64,000 nt of DNA from Siderastrea siderea (Eukaryota; Cnidaria; Anthozoa; Scleractinia; Rhizangiidae): NCBI GenBank assembly GCA_964030785.1, contig OZ034968.1:43524186-43588185 (forward strand), in the 5' to 3' direction. A model generated the notes under the pieces. That model was not told where the DNA came from. It did no database searches and was given only the letters and a program-made list of their open reading frames with translations. The translations under genes and the position numbers were made by a program. Shown here in pieces: positions 32,941-43,872 of this stretch (within the stretch, counting starts at the first letter, position 1; each line of letters begins with the position of its first letter).

Positions 32941-33960
32941 AAGCAGAATTTTTTTTTTTCATTTGGGATGAGAGCTACACGAAGTGGAAAAAGAAGAAAA
33001 TGGCGCATAACTCGGGTAACCGTCTGCTAGGAACCAACCATGATTATGTGAAACAAGCAGAATTTCGAGCAGCGTGTTGAGTGGTCTCGATTGGTGCGAT
33101 GATCGGACCCGAAATTGTGTCACTAACCTCTAAGCCAAGATTTGGCCTTTAGACTACTGGGTTTTGACATCTGTCTTCCTTTTCTGGCCCCCTCTACTGA
33201 AGGTTGACAGAAATGGTCAAACTCCTTTTTTAATCGATGAAATCTGAAGGAAAACATTCCAGTTTGTCAATAATTAAGCTAAAAGGCAAGAATACAGCTG
33301 AATATTAGACATAAAAAGTGAAGTCTTCATGTAGCAAGAGAGAGAGCAACATATTTTGCATACTGCTTCTATCATTTGACAGAACAGAAAGAGTGCGCTA
33401 CTTTTTTGTTTGAATAGATGAAAGTTTGTTACAGAGGTAAGTGCATCTTATGCAGTTGTGAGAAGAACCTGTCATAGGTTAATTTGCTAACTTATGAAGT
33501 CAACGAGATGCTGAGAGCTTTGAGCCAAGCTTTCCTGCAAAGTTCTTTTCCATTTGCCAATCGAAAGTCGTAACACCTTTTCCCTTTAAAAGTAATAGGA
33601 AACGAACAGTATGTCATTGAGGAATATGTATCGCCCATACAGTGAAGACTTCATTTCGATGTCTAAAATGGTTTGAATCGAAACAAATAATTACACACCA
33701 TAATTCCCACTTCAGGATTAAACTGAGTCTGTTAGAGATGTACTGAAACTTAGACTGATCGTAAATTAAGCTGCATATCACAGCATGAAAAGTCGAATTT
33801 AAGTTGGTGTAATGGTAGCGAAACTTGGTGTAAAGTCCTCATTTACTCAACTTTACACCTTTTGCCCTTCATTAACAGAAAATGAAAATTCATTTTATTT
33901 TACGGGAAATCAATAACATCCTAGAAATAACATTTTCACGAAGACATGTTCATTTTGATT

Positions 33961-34125
33961 ATCTGTTGGTTCATTTGCGCAATTACCATGCTAATGCATC
34001 TTCAGTAACATCATTGGAATGTCATTTTCTGTTATTGTAAAGTCTATTATGCCTTTGGAAACACATTTTCATCAATAATACAGTCGTTTACATTTGTTGA
34101 AAGTCATTACTGGCAAGTACATTAC
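33961..34125 (+). repeat. Left TIR of the Tc1/mariner-like element
   Basis: It shares the words CAATTACCATGCTAATGCA, TAACATCATTGGAATGTCAT and AAAGTCTATTATG with the right arm. Confidence 0.75.
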
Positions 34126-34189
34126 CGTCCATAACAAACAAAGTTCATTTTAAACCTTCAATGTGTTTGCCGTTAAGACAACGCGGTAC

Positions 34190-34237
34190 ATATGAATACC
34201 ATTACGGCGCACTTTGCAGCCGTAATGGTATTCATAT
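34190..34237. repeat. Perfect 19-bp-arm hairpin at the transposase 3' end
   Basis: ATATGAATACCATTACGGC (34190-34208) and its exact reverse complement (34219-34237) enclose GCACTTTGCA. It is just past the end of the transposase reading frame, so it could act as a transcription-end or RNA-structure element, or be a small insertion. Confidence 0.75.
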
Positions 34238-34254
34238 TCCTTTGAGATGCTTCT

Positions 34255-35202
34255 AAGTGAATTCTTCCTCGATACTCTTCAAGTGGAATGCCTTGTCGTC
34301 AAGCTTCGTCTCGGTCATCTATTGTTGCTTGAATGTCAGGGCATGAAATGTCGGCTTTTATTCCAACCTTTAAAGCACTTATGGCTTGCTCTACAATATT
34401 TAGGAACGGCGAATAGGGGGGCAGCATCTTTATCTCAATTCTTCCTCTGGGACAATCCGCTTTCGATGTGCAGGGGCGTTGTCAAAGACCAAGAAGGTTT
34501 GGTTGTCAGGATTAACTTGTCTTCCGACTTCTCCCAAAAAGTCATGAAAAGTTGCCTGTTCATCCCATCAATACGAGCTGTGTGGTAGACAAGGCCATTT
34601 GTCGGCGATACAGCCAAACAAATTGTCACATTTCTGCCACGTTGACCTGAAACTTGACGATAAGCATGTTCCCCAACTCTCGCCCTTCCATAACTTCTCG
34701 CTGTCCAGATGTTGTAGCCACATTCGTCAATGAAGATGCAGTGGTTGATGACCCCTTGCATCATAAACCAGTTGGCATATTCGTAGCGTCGCTCTATCAC
34801 GTCGGGTCTGTTGTGAGCAGCTGGTACTGCTCTGGCCATCTTTTCGCTTATCAGCATTCCATCCATAGTCTTTCCAATCGTTCCATTGCACGCCAAAGGT
34901 TTAGCAGGTAGTCGCCTTCAAATTTCTTCATTTATCTGTTGCAATGTAAAAAGGCAGTTTTCGTTTAAAATTTCATTTATGCAATCTTTCATCTCATTAT
35001 CAACTCTAACGTTATTCTGTCCGCCACGAGGTCTTTCGTTTACTCTTCCTTCACGAAGGTAGGTTGCTACAATGCTTCTGGCTGTGCTCCTATTCACACC
35101 CAATGTGTCAGCGACTGATAGGTAGTCTTCTGTGGGATCCTCAAAGGCTCTGACAATCCTTCTACGGACTTCGTTTGGAATTCTATTTCTTCTTGGGGGC
35201 AT
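34255..35202 (-). pseudogene. Tc1/mariner (IS630-like) transposase
   Basis: ATG at 35200-35202 starts MPPRRNRIPNEVRRRIVRAF, a helix-turn-helix DNA-binding region continuing TLGVNRSTARSIVATYLREG and RGGQNNVRVDNEM. A TGA at 34918-34920 interrupts it, but the same frame resumes (RRLPAKP...) through HCIFIDECGYNIW with the first catalytic Asp. After a frameshift near 34500 comes FLVFDNAPAHRKR with the second Asp, and after another comes MLPPYSPFLNIVEQAI with the third acidic residue about 31 residues on. This is a DDE transposase of the DDE_3 group, inactivated by one stop and at least two frameshifts. Confidence 0.8.
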
Positions 35203-35666
35203 GCTGCATTCACTCTTAAAACGGCAAAACAGTTTGTGTACGTTTACAGTGTACATGCACAGTATATATACATGCTTGATCTTTTGTTCTACTGTACTGT
35301 TCAAATTGCATTGTCCAGAGAGGGTCTTTGGCAAACTGCATATCACCCAAGAGGCACAATGGAGATAAACTACATGAACAGGTAACGCTGTGCTCCTATT
35401 GGCCGTACCTGAATATTGTAGCACTCAACACTGTAAAGTGCTTAAACAAGGTAGTACAAATATACATGTCAAGTACAAAAAAGCCAACATTTCACGCCCT
35501 TGAATGTTCAGTACATGTCATAAGACACAACTGATGGCAGAGAGGAAGTTTAGCAACAGACCACTCCAAATAGACCAGTTACAGAACATCATTTGCATAT
35601 TCTGTTACCAAATGTGGCTGCAAAAAGAACGCAGGGTTTAATCGAACTTCGCTATTAAATTAATTT

Positions 35667-35835
35667 TTTTATTCATTACTTGCCAGAAATGACTTTCAAA
35701 AAATGTAAACGGCAGTGTAATCGATGTTAATGTTTTTCCAAAGACATAATAGACTTTTCAATTAAAAAAAATGACATTCCAATGATGTTATTGAAGGTGC
35801 ATTAGCATGGTAATTGCACAAATGAACCAACGGAT
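35667..35835 (-). repeat. Right TIR of the Tc1/mariner-like element
   Basis: It is the inverted partner of 33961-34125. The outer end reads CCAACGGAT on the plus strand. Confidence 0.75.
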
Positions 35836-36739
35836 GACTATTTCCGGTGAAACCAACCTCTCTGGACTCGGCTGTGTCGTGTTTGCTTGCCAACAATCTC
35901 AGTTAGCCTCTCCCCGGCTGAGGGCAATTTTGTCGTCAAAACGCGGCTCACAAAGATTCATGTGTGCACTTCAAATGAAAACGCATACCGGGAAAGGCGA
36001 GTTTCGTATTTAGGAGGGGTATTCGACGGCTTAAAATGGGATGTGGAACCCATGAGAAAGAACAAAGATAGATCCAAGACCCAAGAATACACCTTTGAAG
36101 TTTTAGGGCGATTCGCCAATTGCGATGGAATTTATCAAACTTCAAGTGAGGTGCAGTGTGAAACTGTTTCCTGCCTTTAATTAATTCTAAACGTTCAACA
36201 AACACCAAAATTAAAAACCTCAATTTCTCGCCCAAAAAGCTTCAAACCAGCCCAGGAAGCCCTCAGATAATGACCAATACAACAATGAAATAAGGCAAAT
36301 TATTTTTGTTTCGACTTCTTTCTGATTTGTGGCAATTTGAGACGTTTTGTAGCATTTCCATACAAACTCTTAAAATGTTGCCGATGTCATTATTATGCAC
36401 AACATGGAAGAAACAGTCTAATTTATGCGCAGCTCTCAATGTTAGCTTGGGCCATCTGTGATGGAACCATCGAACATGCAATACAGGTACGACTCTTCTT
36501 TCTAGATTTTTTTTCAGGTTGAGTGTGGAATTTAAATTGTTTTTAATCTTGAAGCTGAAATGTTTTCAAACTTAATGTCGAGTTTTGTAGTAAAGTAGAT
36601 GCCGAATTGTCCGCCTATTTTGCACAGAAAATACTTGAAACTATGAAATTCTTAAGTAATTGTTTTAGATTATGTACCCGCCTATGTTATCTCCTACTTC
36701 TATGTTTAGCTAAGTGCATTTTTGTAACATTGTAACAGG
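35836..36739. other. Stretch without a supported gene
   Basis: A plus-strand frame at about 35887-36180 gives 97 codons with no family resemblance that I can name. A possible exon LIYAQLSMLAWAICDGTIE near 36418-36485 ends at a donor-like CAG|GTACGA. Both could belong to the PHD-like exon gene downstream, but I cannot show it. Confidence 0.25.
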
Positions 36740-36915
36740 TATATCCCAACACGAATATCGGACAGCAGTGCAAGAGGGAAAAGAAATCGAGTGGCGTTGT
36801 CGATCGTGCTTTATTTACGATGTCCTCCCAACATTTGAGAGCACTAGAATAGACGAACAGAGCCCCCTAGCTACCCTTTCCTTTGAAGAGGAAACAGCCA
36901 ACTTAAGCTATGACA
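36740..36915 (+). CDS. PHD-finger-like exon of a transposon-type gene
   Basis: The acceptor is ttgtaacag and the donor is GACA|GTAAGTG. The exon reads GISQHEYRTAVQEGKEIEWR and CRSC, then an acidic stretch STRIDEQSPLATLSFEEET. The W-x-C-x-x-C ending after a spacer is the last Cys pair of a PHD finger, and this I-S-Q-x-E-Y-R form is familiar from invertebrate FLYWCH/MULE-type proteins. The first half of the finger should be in an upstream exon, which I could not find. Confidence 0.45.
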
Positions 36916-37546
36916 GTAAGTGTAATTTTCTTTTGCTTACTGATTGCTCATGAGAGATAATTGCTCTAAAGTTTGAATACACTGTAACAAGCGCATACAG
37001 ACGCAAAAATGACTAGTGACAAATTTGATTACGCGAGTTTATTAGCGAGAAAAACAAAATGAATTACAGTTTAACACTACTTTAACACTACATTTAACAT
37101 TAAATCTACAGTATTTAGGGTTAAGCACTGATTCTACCACGGTCAGTTTTGTTATTGTTAAGTTCAGTTAATCTGAGTTTGTATTTTAATTGAATTTGTC
37201 AAAATGGGGGGACTGTAAACGGTCTAAAGGCAAATTAGCCTAAAATCTGAGGTTCCACATTACACGGTACTTACTTGAAATGTGTAAACCTTACCTAAAT
37301 TTTTACTTAAGTGCATTTCATGTTTGGTGGTGACATGACCTCAGCTGGTGGCGGGTTAGTGGTGGCGAGATAACCTCACGTGGTGGCGAGGTGGTTGGTG
37401 GCGAGATGACTGTAAACCTTGCAAAACATGGCCTCCCTAGTATAATTCCTTTGCCCAGTCCTCGTGTAGATCATTAATAAACTTAATAGACAGGTGAAGA
37501 AGAAATTCTCAGCAGTGGTCTATGGACGGCATTCTTTTGTGCTTTT

Positions 37547-38240
37547 TTAGATTTTTTTTTTGCCCAACACTGATGGCGCTGAGGAATGGGAGCTGATGGA
37601 TGCAGTTGAAACTGCTGATGGCCGTCTGCTTGTAGACGGAGTTGCAACTGATGATGGCGGGCTGCGAGGGGTTGAAAATGCTGATGGCCAGCTGCTGATG
37701 GGTGAAGTTGAAACTGCTGCAGGCCAACTGCAAGGGGTTGATACTGCTGAGGGCCGGCTGCTGGTGGGTGGAGTTGATGCTGCTGCCGGCCGACTCCGAA
37801 GGGTTGATACTGCTGATGGCCGGCTGCTTGAGGATGGAGTTGATACTGCCGATGGTTGACTGGCAGGGGAAGGAGTCGATACTGCTGATGGTCGGCGGCT
37901 GGTGGGTTGAGTTGATACTGCCAAGGGTGAGGCTGGCTCTTCAGGCTTCTGCCCAGTCCAAGACCTCAATGGGTTGGCGCCATTTTGATGACTGGGAGTG
38001 TAGTCTGGCTACAAGGCTTCCTCGTGCTCTTGGCTTAAGGCTCTTGATGTAGTCATCATCAAGAGCTTTCTTATATTTTGTTAACAATGACCTTTCCCAA
38101 GGCAGCTTTTTAACAAGGAAACCTGATAGTCTGGGTTCCCCACTCTCATCTTCCGAGAAGTCGGACTCCTCACTGCTGTTGTAAGCGGGGCTTCCAACTG
38201 CCAACTCCACCAAAGCCTTCCTATCCTCCGACCAGGGCAT
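37547..38240 (-). pseudogene. Acidic N-terminus plus Ser/Pro repeat protein, unidentified
   Basis: ATG at 38238-38240 starts MPWSEDRKALVELAVGSPAY, followed by an acidic patch (SSEESDFSEDESGE), a basic helix (LPWERSLLTKYKKALDDDY) and LKPRARGSLVAR. Near 37950 the frame changes by one base. It then runs for about 130 codons through ten or so degenerate repeats of the type SRPSAVSTP. The first half resembles N-termini of cnidarian transposon-associated proteins, but I cannot name it. The Ser/Pro part is probably disordered. On the plus strand the same repeats give open frames that I treat as shadows. Confidence 0.45.
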
Positions 38241-38520
38241 GGTCCTTAATGAGGTCAGTCTCCTCTGGATTTTCTAGGCAACAAAAAAAATTTACACACT
38301 AATCATGAAAAAAGCAATGATAGAAATTGTAATAAATAGAGAATACATGGGTGTATGGAGATATGAACTTTCTCTTGCTGCTTTTACCGGTAACTCAATT
38401 TCACATGAGTGAGTGCAGTGAACCAATGAGATATTGAGTTAAACAAGAGAAGAGAAGTTTCATACCTCCGAGCAAGCATGTAATTCCCTAATACTGTGTT
38501 CACACTAGGACGAAACACTC

Positions 38521-38867
38521 TTAAAGGCACAGTGTCACCATGAATGAGTGCCACTTAAAAATGCTAAACGTACGGTACTAAACGGTACAAGTCAAGACTT
38601 GATAAAAGTTGGTTTGGCTATGGACAGATACATGAAGGTAGCAGTGGCTTAAAACTTGAAAAAGTCAGGCCAGTTTACTTGAAAGAAAATCACTTTTTAA
38701 CAACCAAATTACTTCTATTCACACCTTGGAGAACGAATGTACCGGTATGTCTTTCGTTTGATGTTCAAAGGTTACATATGTATGTTGTTGATCACTGAGT
38801 GCACTCTCATAATCTATCACTGTTTACACAAAAACTTAGGAGACTTTTCATGATACTGCCCCTTTAA
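38521..38867. mobile_element. TTAA-flanked MITE of about 347 bp
   Basis: TTAA occurs at 38521-38524 and 38864-38867. Inside, AGGCACAGTGTCACCATGA on the left matches the reversed right end AGGGGCAGTATCATGA with a small gap and a few changes. TTAA target sites are used by Kolobok and piggyBac elements. No coding content, so it is non-autonomous. Confidence 0.65.
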
Positions 38868-39282
38868 GTGTCTGATACCTGATGATTTAGTATTACAGTG
38901 TGAGTTTATTTACAGCTAACATATAATGCCACTTGTAATTTTCCTGCCTTCGCAACCCTTTTTTATTGCAACACTTTAATATCACAGTTTTAAAATAATT
39001 GCAAAATTTAAGCACGTCACAAAAATTTCATCAACTAATAAACAAATGAAAAAAAAATTAGATGCTTTCATGGAGGCAATTATCCAAAGTGAATTCAAGA
39101 ATAGCTTTCAGGAAACTATACAATGTTGGAAGCTGATGTTTATTTCAGTAATCATTAATTTATGACAAAAACTCACATCTCTCATTCTCCCTTGATGTAC
39201 GTCTGTCCGTCCGCACAGACTCTGTGGGAGGGGGAGGGGAGTCCCAAGACAACCTGACGGGGGTAGAGAATGCCATCTTTTC
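38868..39282. other. Non-coding stretch
   Basis: I see nothing I can support as a gene. A polypurine block (GGGAGGGGGAGGGGAG) lies at about 39227-39242. Confidence 0.4.
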
Positions 39283-39283
39283 T

Positions 39284-39338
39284 TGGCGGGAAATTTCGCG
39301 GTGCTTTTGGGCAACCGGCGTTTTTCTTGGCGGGAAAT
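39284..39338. promoter_or_regulatory. Two E2F-like GGCGGGAAA sites
   Basis: TTCTTGGCGGGAAAT occurs twice, about 46 bp apart (near 39280-39293 and 39326-39339), in the same orientation. GGCGGGAAA is the standard E2F/DP site. They lie about 50-100 bp upstream of the plus-strand frame at 39383. Confidence 0.35.
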
Positions 39339-39382
39339 CGCACGACCATCGTCGCTTTTGAAAAGGAGGTTTCTTTAAAAGA

Positions 39383-39664
39383 TTGTTCGAGAGTACTGAA
39401 GTTTTATACTTGACAAAAAAGCATCTAATATCTATAAATGGAAAGAAAAAGTTCAAAAGAATACTGGTAGAAGGCGAAAAGTTCAAGTTACGAAGGCTGC
39501 CTTCAAAGGACTTCATCACTTTGTTTTCTTCACGCCGGAGAGTTTGCCCTGTTCTGAAACACAACCGACTAAGTGAAGTTTTTAAAGGGTCTAAGGTACA
39601 AGATTTCGAGTATTACGGTGAAAGAAATTACGTTTTGAAATGGAAATTTGATTTATGCCATTAG
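39383..39664 (+). CDS. Small basic hypothetical protein, unrecognised
   Basis: A 93-codon frame reads MFESTEVLYLTKKHLISING and continues with Lys/Arg-rich sequence (KKFKRILVEGEKFKLRRLPS, SSRRRVCPVLKHNRLSEVF). It resembles no family I know. The composition is not repeat-driven, and the frame sits just downstream of the paired GGCGGGAAA motifs, so it could be a real exon. It could equally be chance in this AT-rich setting. Confidence 0.25.
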   Translation: MFESTEVLYLTKKHLISINGKKKFKRILVEGEKFKLRRLPSKDFITLFSSRRRVCPVLKHNRLSEVFKGSKVQDFEYYGERNYVLKWKFDLCH

Positions 39665-40019
39665 AAATGTGTCATTTACTTTTGACTTTAAAAAATTATT
39701 AGAAAACGCGCTCAGATTTGTGACAGATTCTTGAATTTTTTGCCATGCTCAGCCGATTTCACTCACGTGGACCGACCTACGATTTTGGAAGTGTTACGCG
39801 AATTGCATTTAAGTATAAACTTACGGATTTTTGAAGAAACTTTTTTCAAAAATGATGACTCTGTCCATTATTTTGTGTTTGTTTGTTCATAACAGTAGGT
39901 CTAAGTACAGTCGCAAGACAACTGCACAAGCTTTGCTTTCAATTTTGACTGTCCGGTCCATCTCTTTGTGCAACTGTCGATTTTCTTGTCCTAGAAGTTT
40001 TCAATAGTAATAATCTTTT

Positions 40020-40555
40020 AAGCGAAGCAGTTGTCAGTTTAAAACTATTTTATCCCAAAAGCTTCCGAAAACAGTTTTGTGCGTTCCTCAAAGCGCCTAA
40101 CTTTATATAGGCTTACCTCGCATCTGCAAAACTTATGCCAGCATAATTTAATTACAGCGTGTTTGGTGTTTCTTTGTTTTGAATCTTCATGGTCTCTAGT
40201 TAGAGAATGAAATATAACAGTTATTTGAAAAACTATAAGCAAAGCAGTTGTCGGTTTACACCTATTATATCCAAAAAGCTTCCAAAAACAGTTCTGTGCA
40301 TTTTTAAAGCGCTCGAATTTTAGACAATTTGCAGCCGCAAAACTTATGCCACAGAGTTAAGAATGTTTGGATGGACGGTGTTTGTTTGTTTTATTTCAAT
40401 CTCGATGGTCTCAAGTTAGAGAATGAAACATAAGCGTCACTCAAGTAACTATAAGTGAAGCAGTTTTGAGTTTAAAGCTATTTTATCCGGTAAGTAATGT
40501 GTTCCTCAAAGTGCTTGAATTTTTTCGCGGCTGCTAAAACCTACGCGACATTTCT
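40020..40555. repeat. Tandem repeat, 216-217 bp unit, about 2.5 copies
   Basis: Units start at 40020, 40237 and 40453, each opening with AAG(C/T)(G/A)AAGCAGTT. Each carries AAACTATTTTATCC-like, GTTCCTCAAAG-like and CAAAACTTATGCCA-like words and ends with GTTAGAGAATGAAA. The third is truncated near 40555. Copies differ at roughly a fifth of positions by eye. Confidence 0.75.
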
Positions 40556-41603
40556 TCAATAAGTTTATTGCAAGTGTTTCGAAGCTCCCCAGATCCTTTC
40601 TTTCGGGTAATCCCAGTAAAATGCCGGTGAAATGTCAGTATCAATTTTGACCAGACTAATATTTTTATTTAGTGGCAGTTCATGTTACTTGTTAACATCC
40701 GAATGCGATGAAGATAACCCATTTAAACAGTCGAATAATTTTTATTTTGTTTTTGTAAATGAGCACCGTTTCAAGTTCATTCGAGCAAACAGCCAATAAT
40801 CCAAGGAGATTTGACAAGCCTTGACAGTTAATGACAGGATATGAAAACATTGCAAACACCAAGCAAGACGGCTTGTGAGTAAAATGTGTTCAGTTTGATG
40901 CCCGAAAAAGAAATAATCAAGCTGTGCTCAGCCTCTAGAATGACCTTTCGAGCTTGGTTTTACAGAACAGATCCCCAAAATATTGGAGGACAATTCGGAA
41001 CACTTTCAGGCTTTTGAGAAACACTTTTTGAAAGCGAACGAACCAAAAATAGCACCGAAATATATTTCAGACCGAAAAGTTTCAGGACTATTTTTGAGAA
41101 ACGAACACCAGTTTATTCCTTCGCGGCTCCGCTTTTAGGCTTGGCTAAATCTATATATTATTAATGGTAACTGTCAATTTATAAATGGCAAATGCTGTTA
41201 GCCACCATTAAACATTGTCACGTTTCTTTTGTTTGTTTGTTTGTTTGTTTGTTCTGATGCCACTATTTATCGTCATCGGCATTTTGCATGTTTACTTATT
41301 TAACTTTCAATGCTTTGTATATTAATCAACTGAAGATGACAGAGGTTTCTGTTGAAACATGTTTTGTAAACTTAAAAGTTTTGTCATATTCTTTAAAATC
41401 TTTGCTTGCCTGCTGCTATCAAGACCTTTTGGAAATAATAAACTCATTGTAAAGGGCTATGGTCAACAGCAGAAAATGAAAAGGATGAGGAGTTTTGCCC
41501 TGTTTCCCTTGAGAAATAAGACAGAATTTATGGATTTAGCTGACGATCAGTTGAATATCATCCAGCACCATCACTTCAAACAACTACCCAGTTCATACAT
41601 ACC
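40556..41603. other. Non-coding stretch with (TTTG)n microsatellite
   Basis: A (TTTG/GTTT)n run lies at about 41227-41254. A 96-codon plus-strand frame at 41359-41649 overlaps the last exon of the minus gene and I treat it as a shadow. The outer end of the Plavaka-type element may lie in this stretch, but I could not locate it. Confidence 0.35.
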
Positions 41604-43872
41604 TTATAACTCTGCTACCGACCAGGGGCAGTTCTCATTTCCCCCATGATCAGCCACCACTGCATCAATAACCATCTTGGTGGCATTTTGATTAGCCTCT
41701 GCTGTAAAGCTAAAGAAGAGAAAAAACTGAGCAAAACAATAAAAATGAAGCCTTTCAGTGGTCCTAAATTCTTGATTTTGATTGGCTTATAACAGCAAAT
41801 GTTTAACTTGAGAAGTTGTTTTACTTATAGTGAAAAGATGTTCTAAAATCACACACTGTATCATTAAACTTTCTTGAAACTAATCAAATGTTTGGATCTA
41901 GCATGATGTAAACTGGTGGCCAGTATTATTGGCCAATATCATGAGTCAGTGTAACTTATCGCTACTACAGTCCAACTGTCTGTTGTTTGTCAGAAACCCA
42001 TGCAACAAGTAAAACATCAGTCTTTCAAAGCCACCGAGTTTTGTACAGTTACAATGTATTGTGTTATTCTTATTAAGGCCAAGGTAAATGTTTATTGCAT
42101 TGTCCTTCTGAGGTTGTGGCAGGGACTGCTGAGTGCAACTTTAAATGGGCTTCAATGCAACTTGATTGTAAGGCACGACAAAAATAAATATATCACATAC
42201 ACACCTGTATACATGTAGAAAAATGAACAGAGAATAAAGCAAGGGATGAGCAGGTAAAATGCAACAAATTGATTTAGTGCCCTGGGTGCTAGTTTTATTT
42301 TAGGAGCAAAAAAGGGGCAGGCGCTCATTCTCAGTATCCCCTCAGCATGCAAAGAAGTGCATGTCTGATAGCCTGGGGCAAGTGCATTTTGCAACCGGAC
42401 CAGTGGAGTTTATCCTTCACTTGCCTGATGGGCAAGTGAAGGTTTCCAGGGAAAATTTTTGAAGAGATTAATCACACTTATACTGATTTTTGGGGGCAAG
42501 TTAAAATAACTTTCGGGCTAGCAAATCCCAGTGAGCAGCAAGTGTGTTTCTGATTGTGTGATCACCGTGAATGTTGTCAACAATTTTCAAAACAATCTTT
42601 CTTTAACTTGTTAGTGTATAATAAGTCTATTTATGCATACGGAGTTGGGGTAAGGACTTTTGTATTTTATGTCTTAATGTAAGACTTTAGCCTAAAGTAA
42701 TAGTTTAATTTTAGGTGTCCCCTGTTAATAGAGGAATCTTCCCATGGCTATATCAGTATGACTCATGAATAAAGTTTTAATCTTTATCTTAAATCAAATT
42801 ATTCTAATACTTTAAGGGTTTTTTAATCTGATTGGAATAAAATCCATATCTAGAATTCCCTCCATGATGGGTTATGGATACGTTTTTTTTTTAATTTTTT
42901 TGTGTTTGGAAAAGAGTTTGAGTGTGACATTAGTAGAAGCAGTATGGCACAGCATATGAACCTTATGAGTTAGGATTTTGTGCAATTTTTCAATGATTGT
43001 GGGTGGGAAAGTGGTTTGAAAATTGAGGTCCATTCTACAGATTAGTTGTTCCAGAAAAAAGCTGACAGTCTCTAAAGTAATGACCCTTACCTTTCACCCA
43101 ACATGAAGCCTTGAAAGGTTTCAGTTTTTGCCAGGGCTTTGTACATCTTTCTAAAGTCTTGCTGCCATAATAAGGAGGGAAAACACAAAAAATTGCTGCT
43201 CAGTTTAAATCTTTCCAAACAGTTCAGCTTAAATTTGCATACAGCAAAAGAGCAGTTAAAATTTTTGAGACAAAGTTACCTGTATGTAAACTGAAATCAC
43301 CACTGCATGCTACAAAGGATGCTGCATCTCACTTTGTCAGAGTTCTCATTATGGCGCGAAAAGTTGGCAAACTGATCTACTGCGCATGTTCAGTGTATTC
43401 CAATGGAAACAAACATATCAGTCTTCGGTTAACATTTTTCGTATCTTCTTCTATTTCACATATAGATAGTCGAAAAAATAAAAAACGAAAGATCTCCTGG
43501 AACATTATATATATCAAAATTGATCACTGACCAAAGGAATGAATGTATATTAGACCCAAAACAACGCAAGCATTCATACTCATGATTAAGCTAAGGGTAA
43601 GCTTACATGATGTAAATCGCAGTCGTAGTCATATGTAATAACAAACCAAGAAAGAAACACTCGACTAATACTTACACGATATGGCTGAGGAACTGGAATC
43701 TTTCTCCTTCTCTTTCTGTTAGCTTTTGGAGGTACTGGATCAGTGCTATCGAGTTTAGAAGACAGCTGTTCGAGTAGTCTTTGCTGTTCGATGTCGTGCT
43801 TCTCAATGGCTTCTCGAGTTGTACGTTTTCTGCTACGACCTTCTCAAGAAGAACCACATATTGATCCTCCAT
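41604..43872 (-). CDS. Small three-exon divergent gene of the Plavaka-type element
   Basis: Exon 1 (43872-43676) starts MEDQYVVLLE. After a one-base frame change it reads RSRKRTTREAIEKHDIEQQR, a helix, then NRKRRRKIPVPQPYR up to donor CGT|GTAAGT. Exon 2 (43161-43091) reads QDFRKMYKALAKTETFQGFM and exon 3 (41709-41604) reads FTAEANQNATKMVIDAVVAD and ends CPWSVAEL with TAA. Splice signals are canonical and phases fit (0, then AG|C for Ser). The product is about 150 residues, basic in the middle and likely nuclear. I recall similar small proteins from cnidarian genomes but cannot name a domain or function. The exon 1 frameshift suggests decay. Confidence 0.55.

Larger units (their letters stand above)
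33961..35835 (-). mobile_element. Tc1/mariner-like DNA transposon with long TIRs
   Basis: About 165 bp at the left (33961-34125, starting ATCTGTTGGTTCATTTG) match the reverse complement of 35667-35835 at roughly 85-90 percent by eye. Between them is one broken minus-strand transposase gene of the IS630-Tc1-mariner type. I could not identify the TA duplication with certainty. The whole unit is about 1.9 kb. Confidence 0.75.

Noticed and set aside
37560..38052. Plus-strand frames over the Ser/Pro repeat gene
   Set aside because: The acidic ADGRLL-type repeats are the complement of the minus-strand repeats, and the minus-strand upstream segment looks more like a protein.
41359..41649. 96-codon plus-strand frame
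   Set aside because: It overlaps the last exon of the better supported minus-strand spliced gene.
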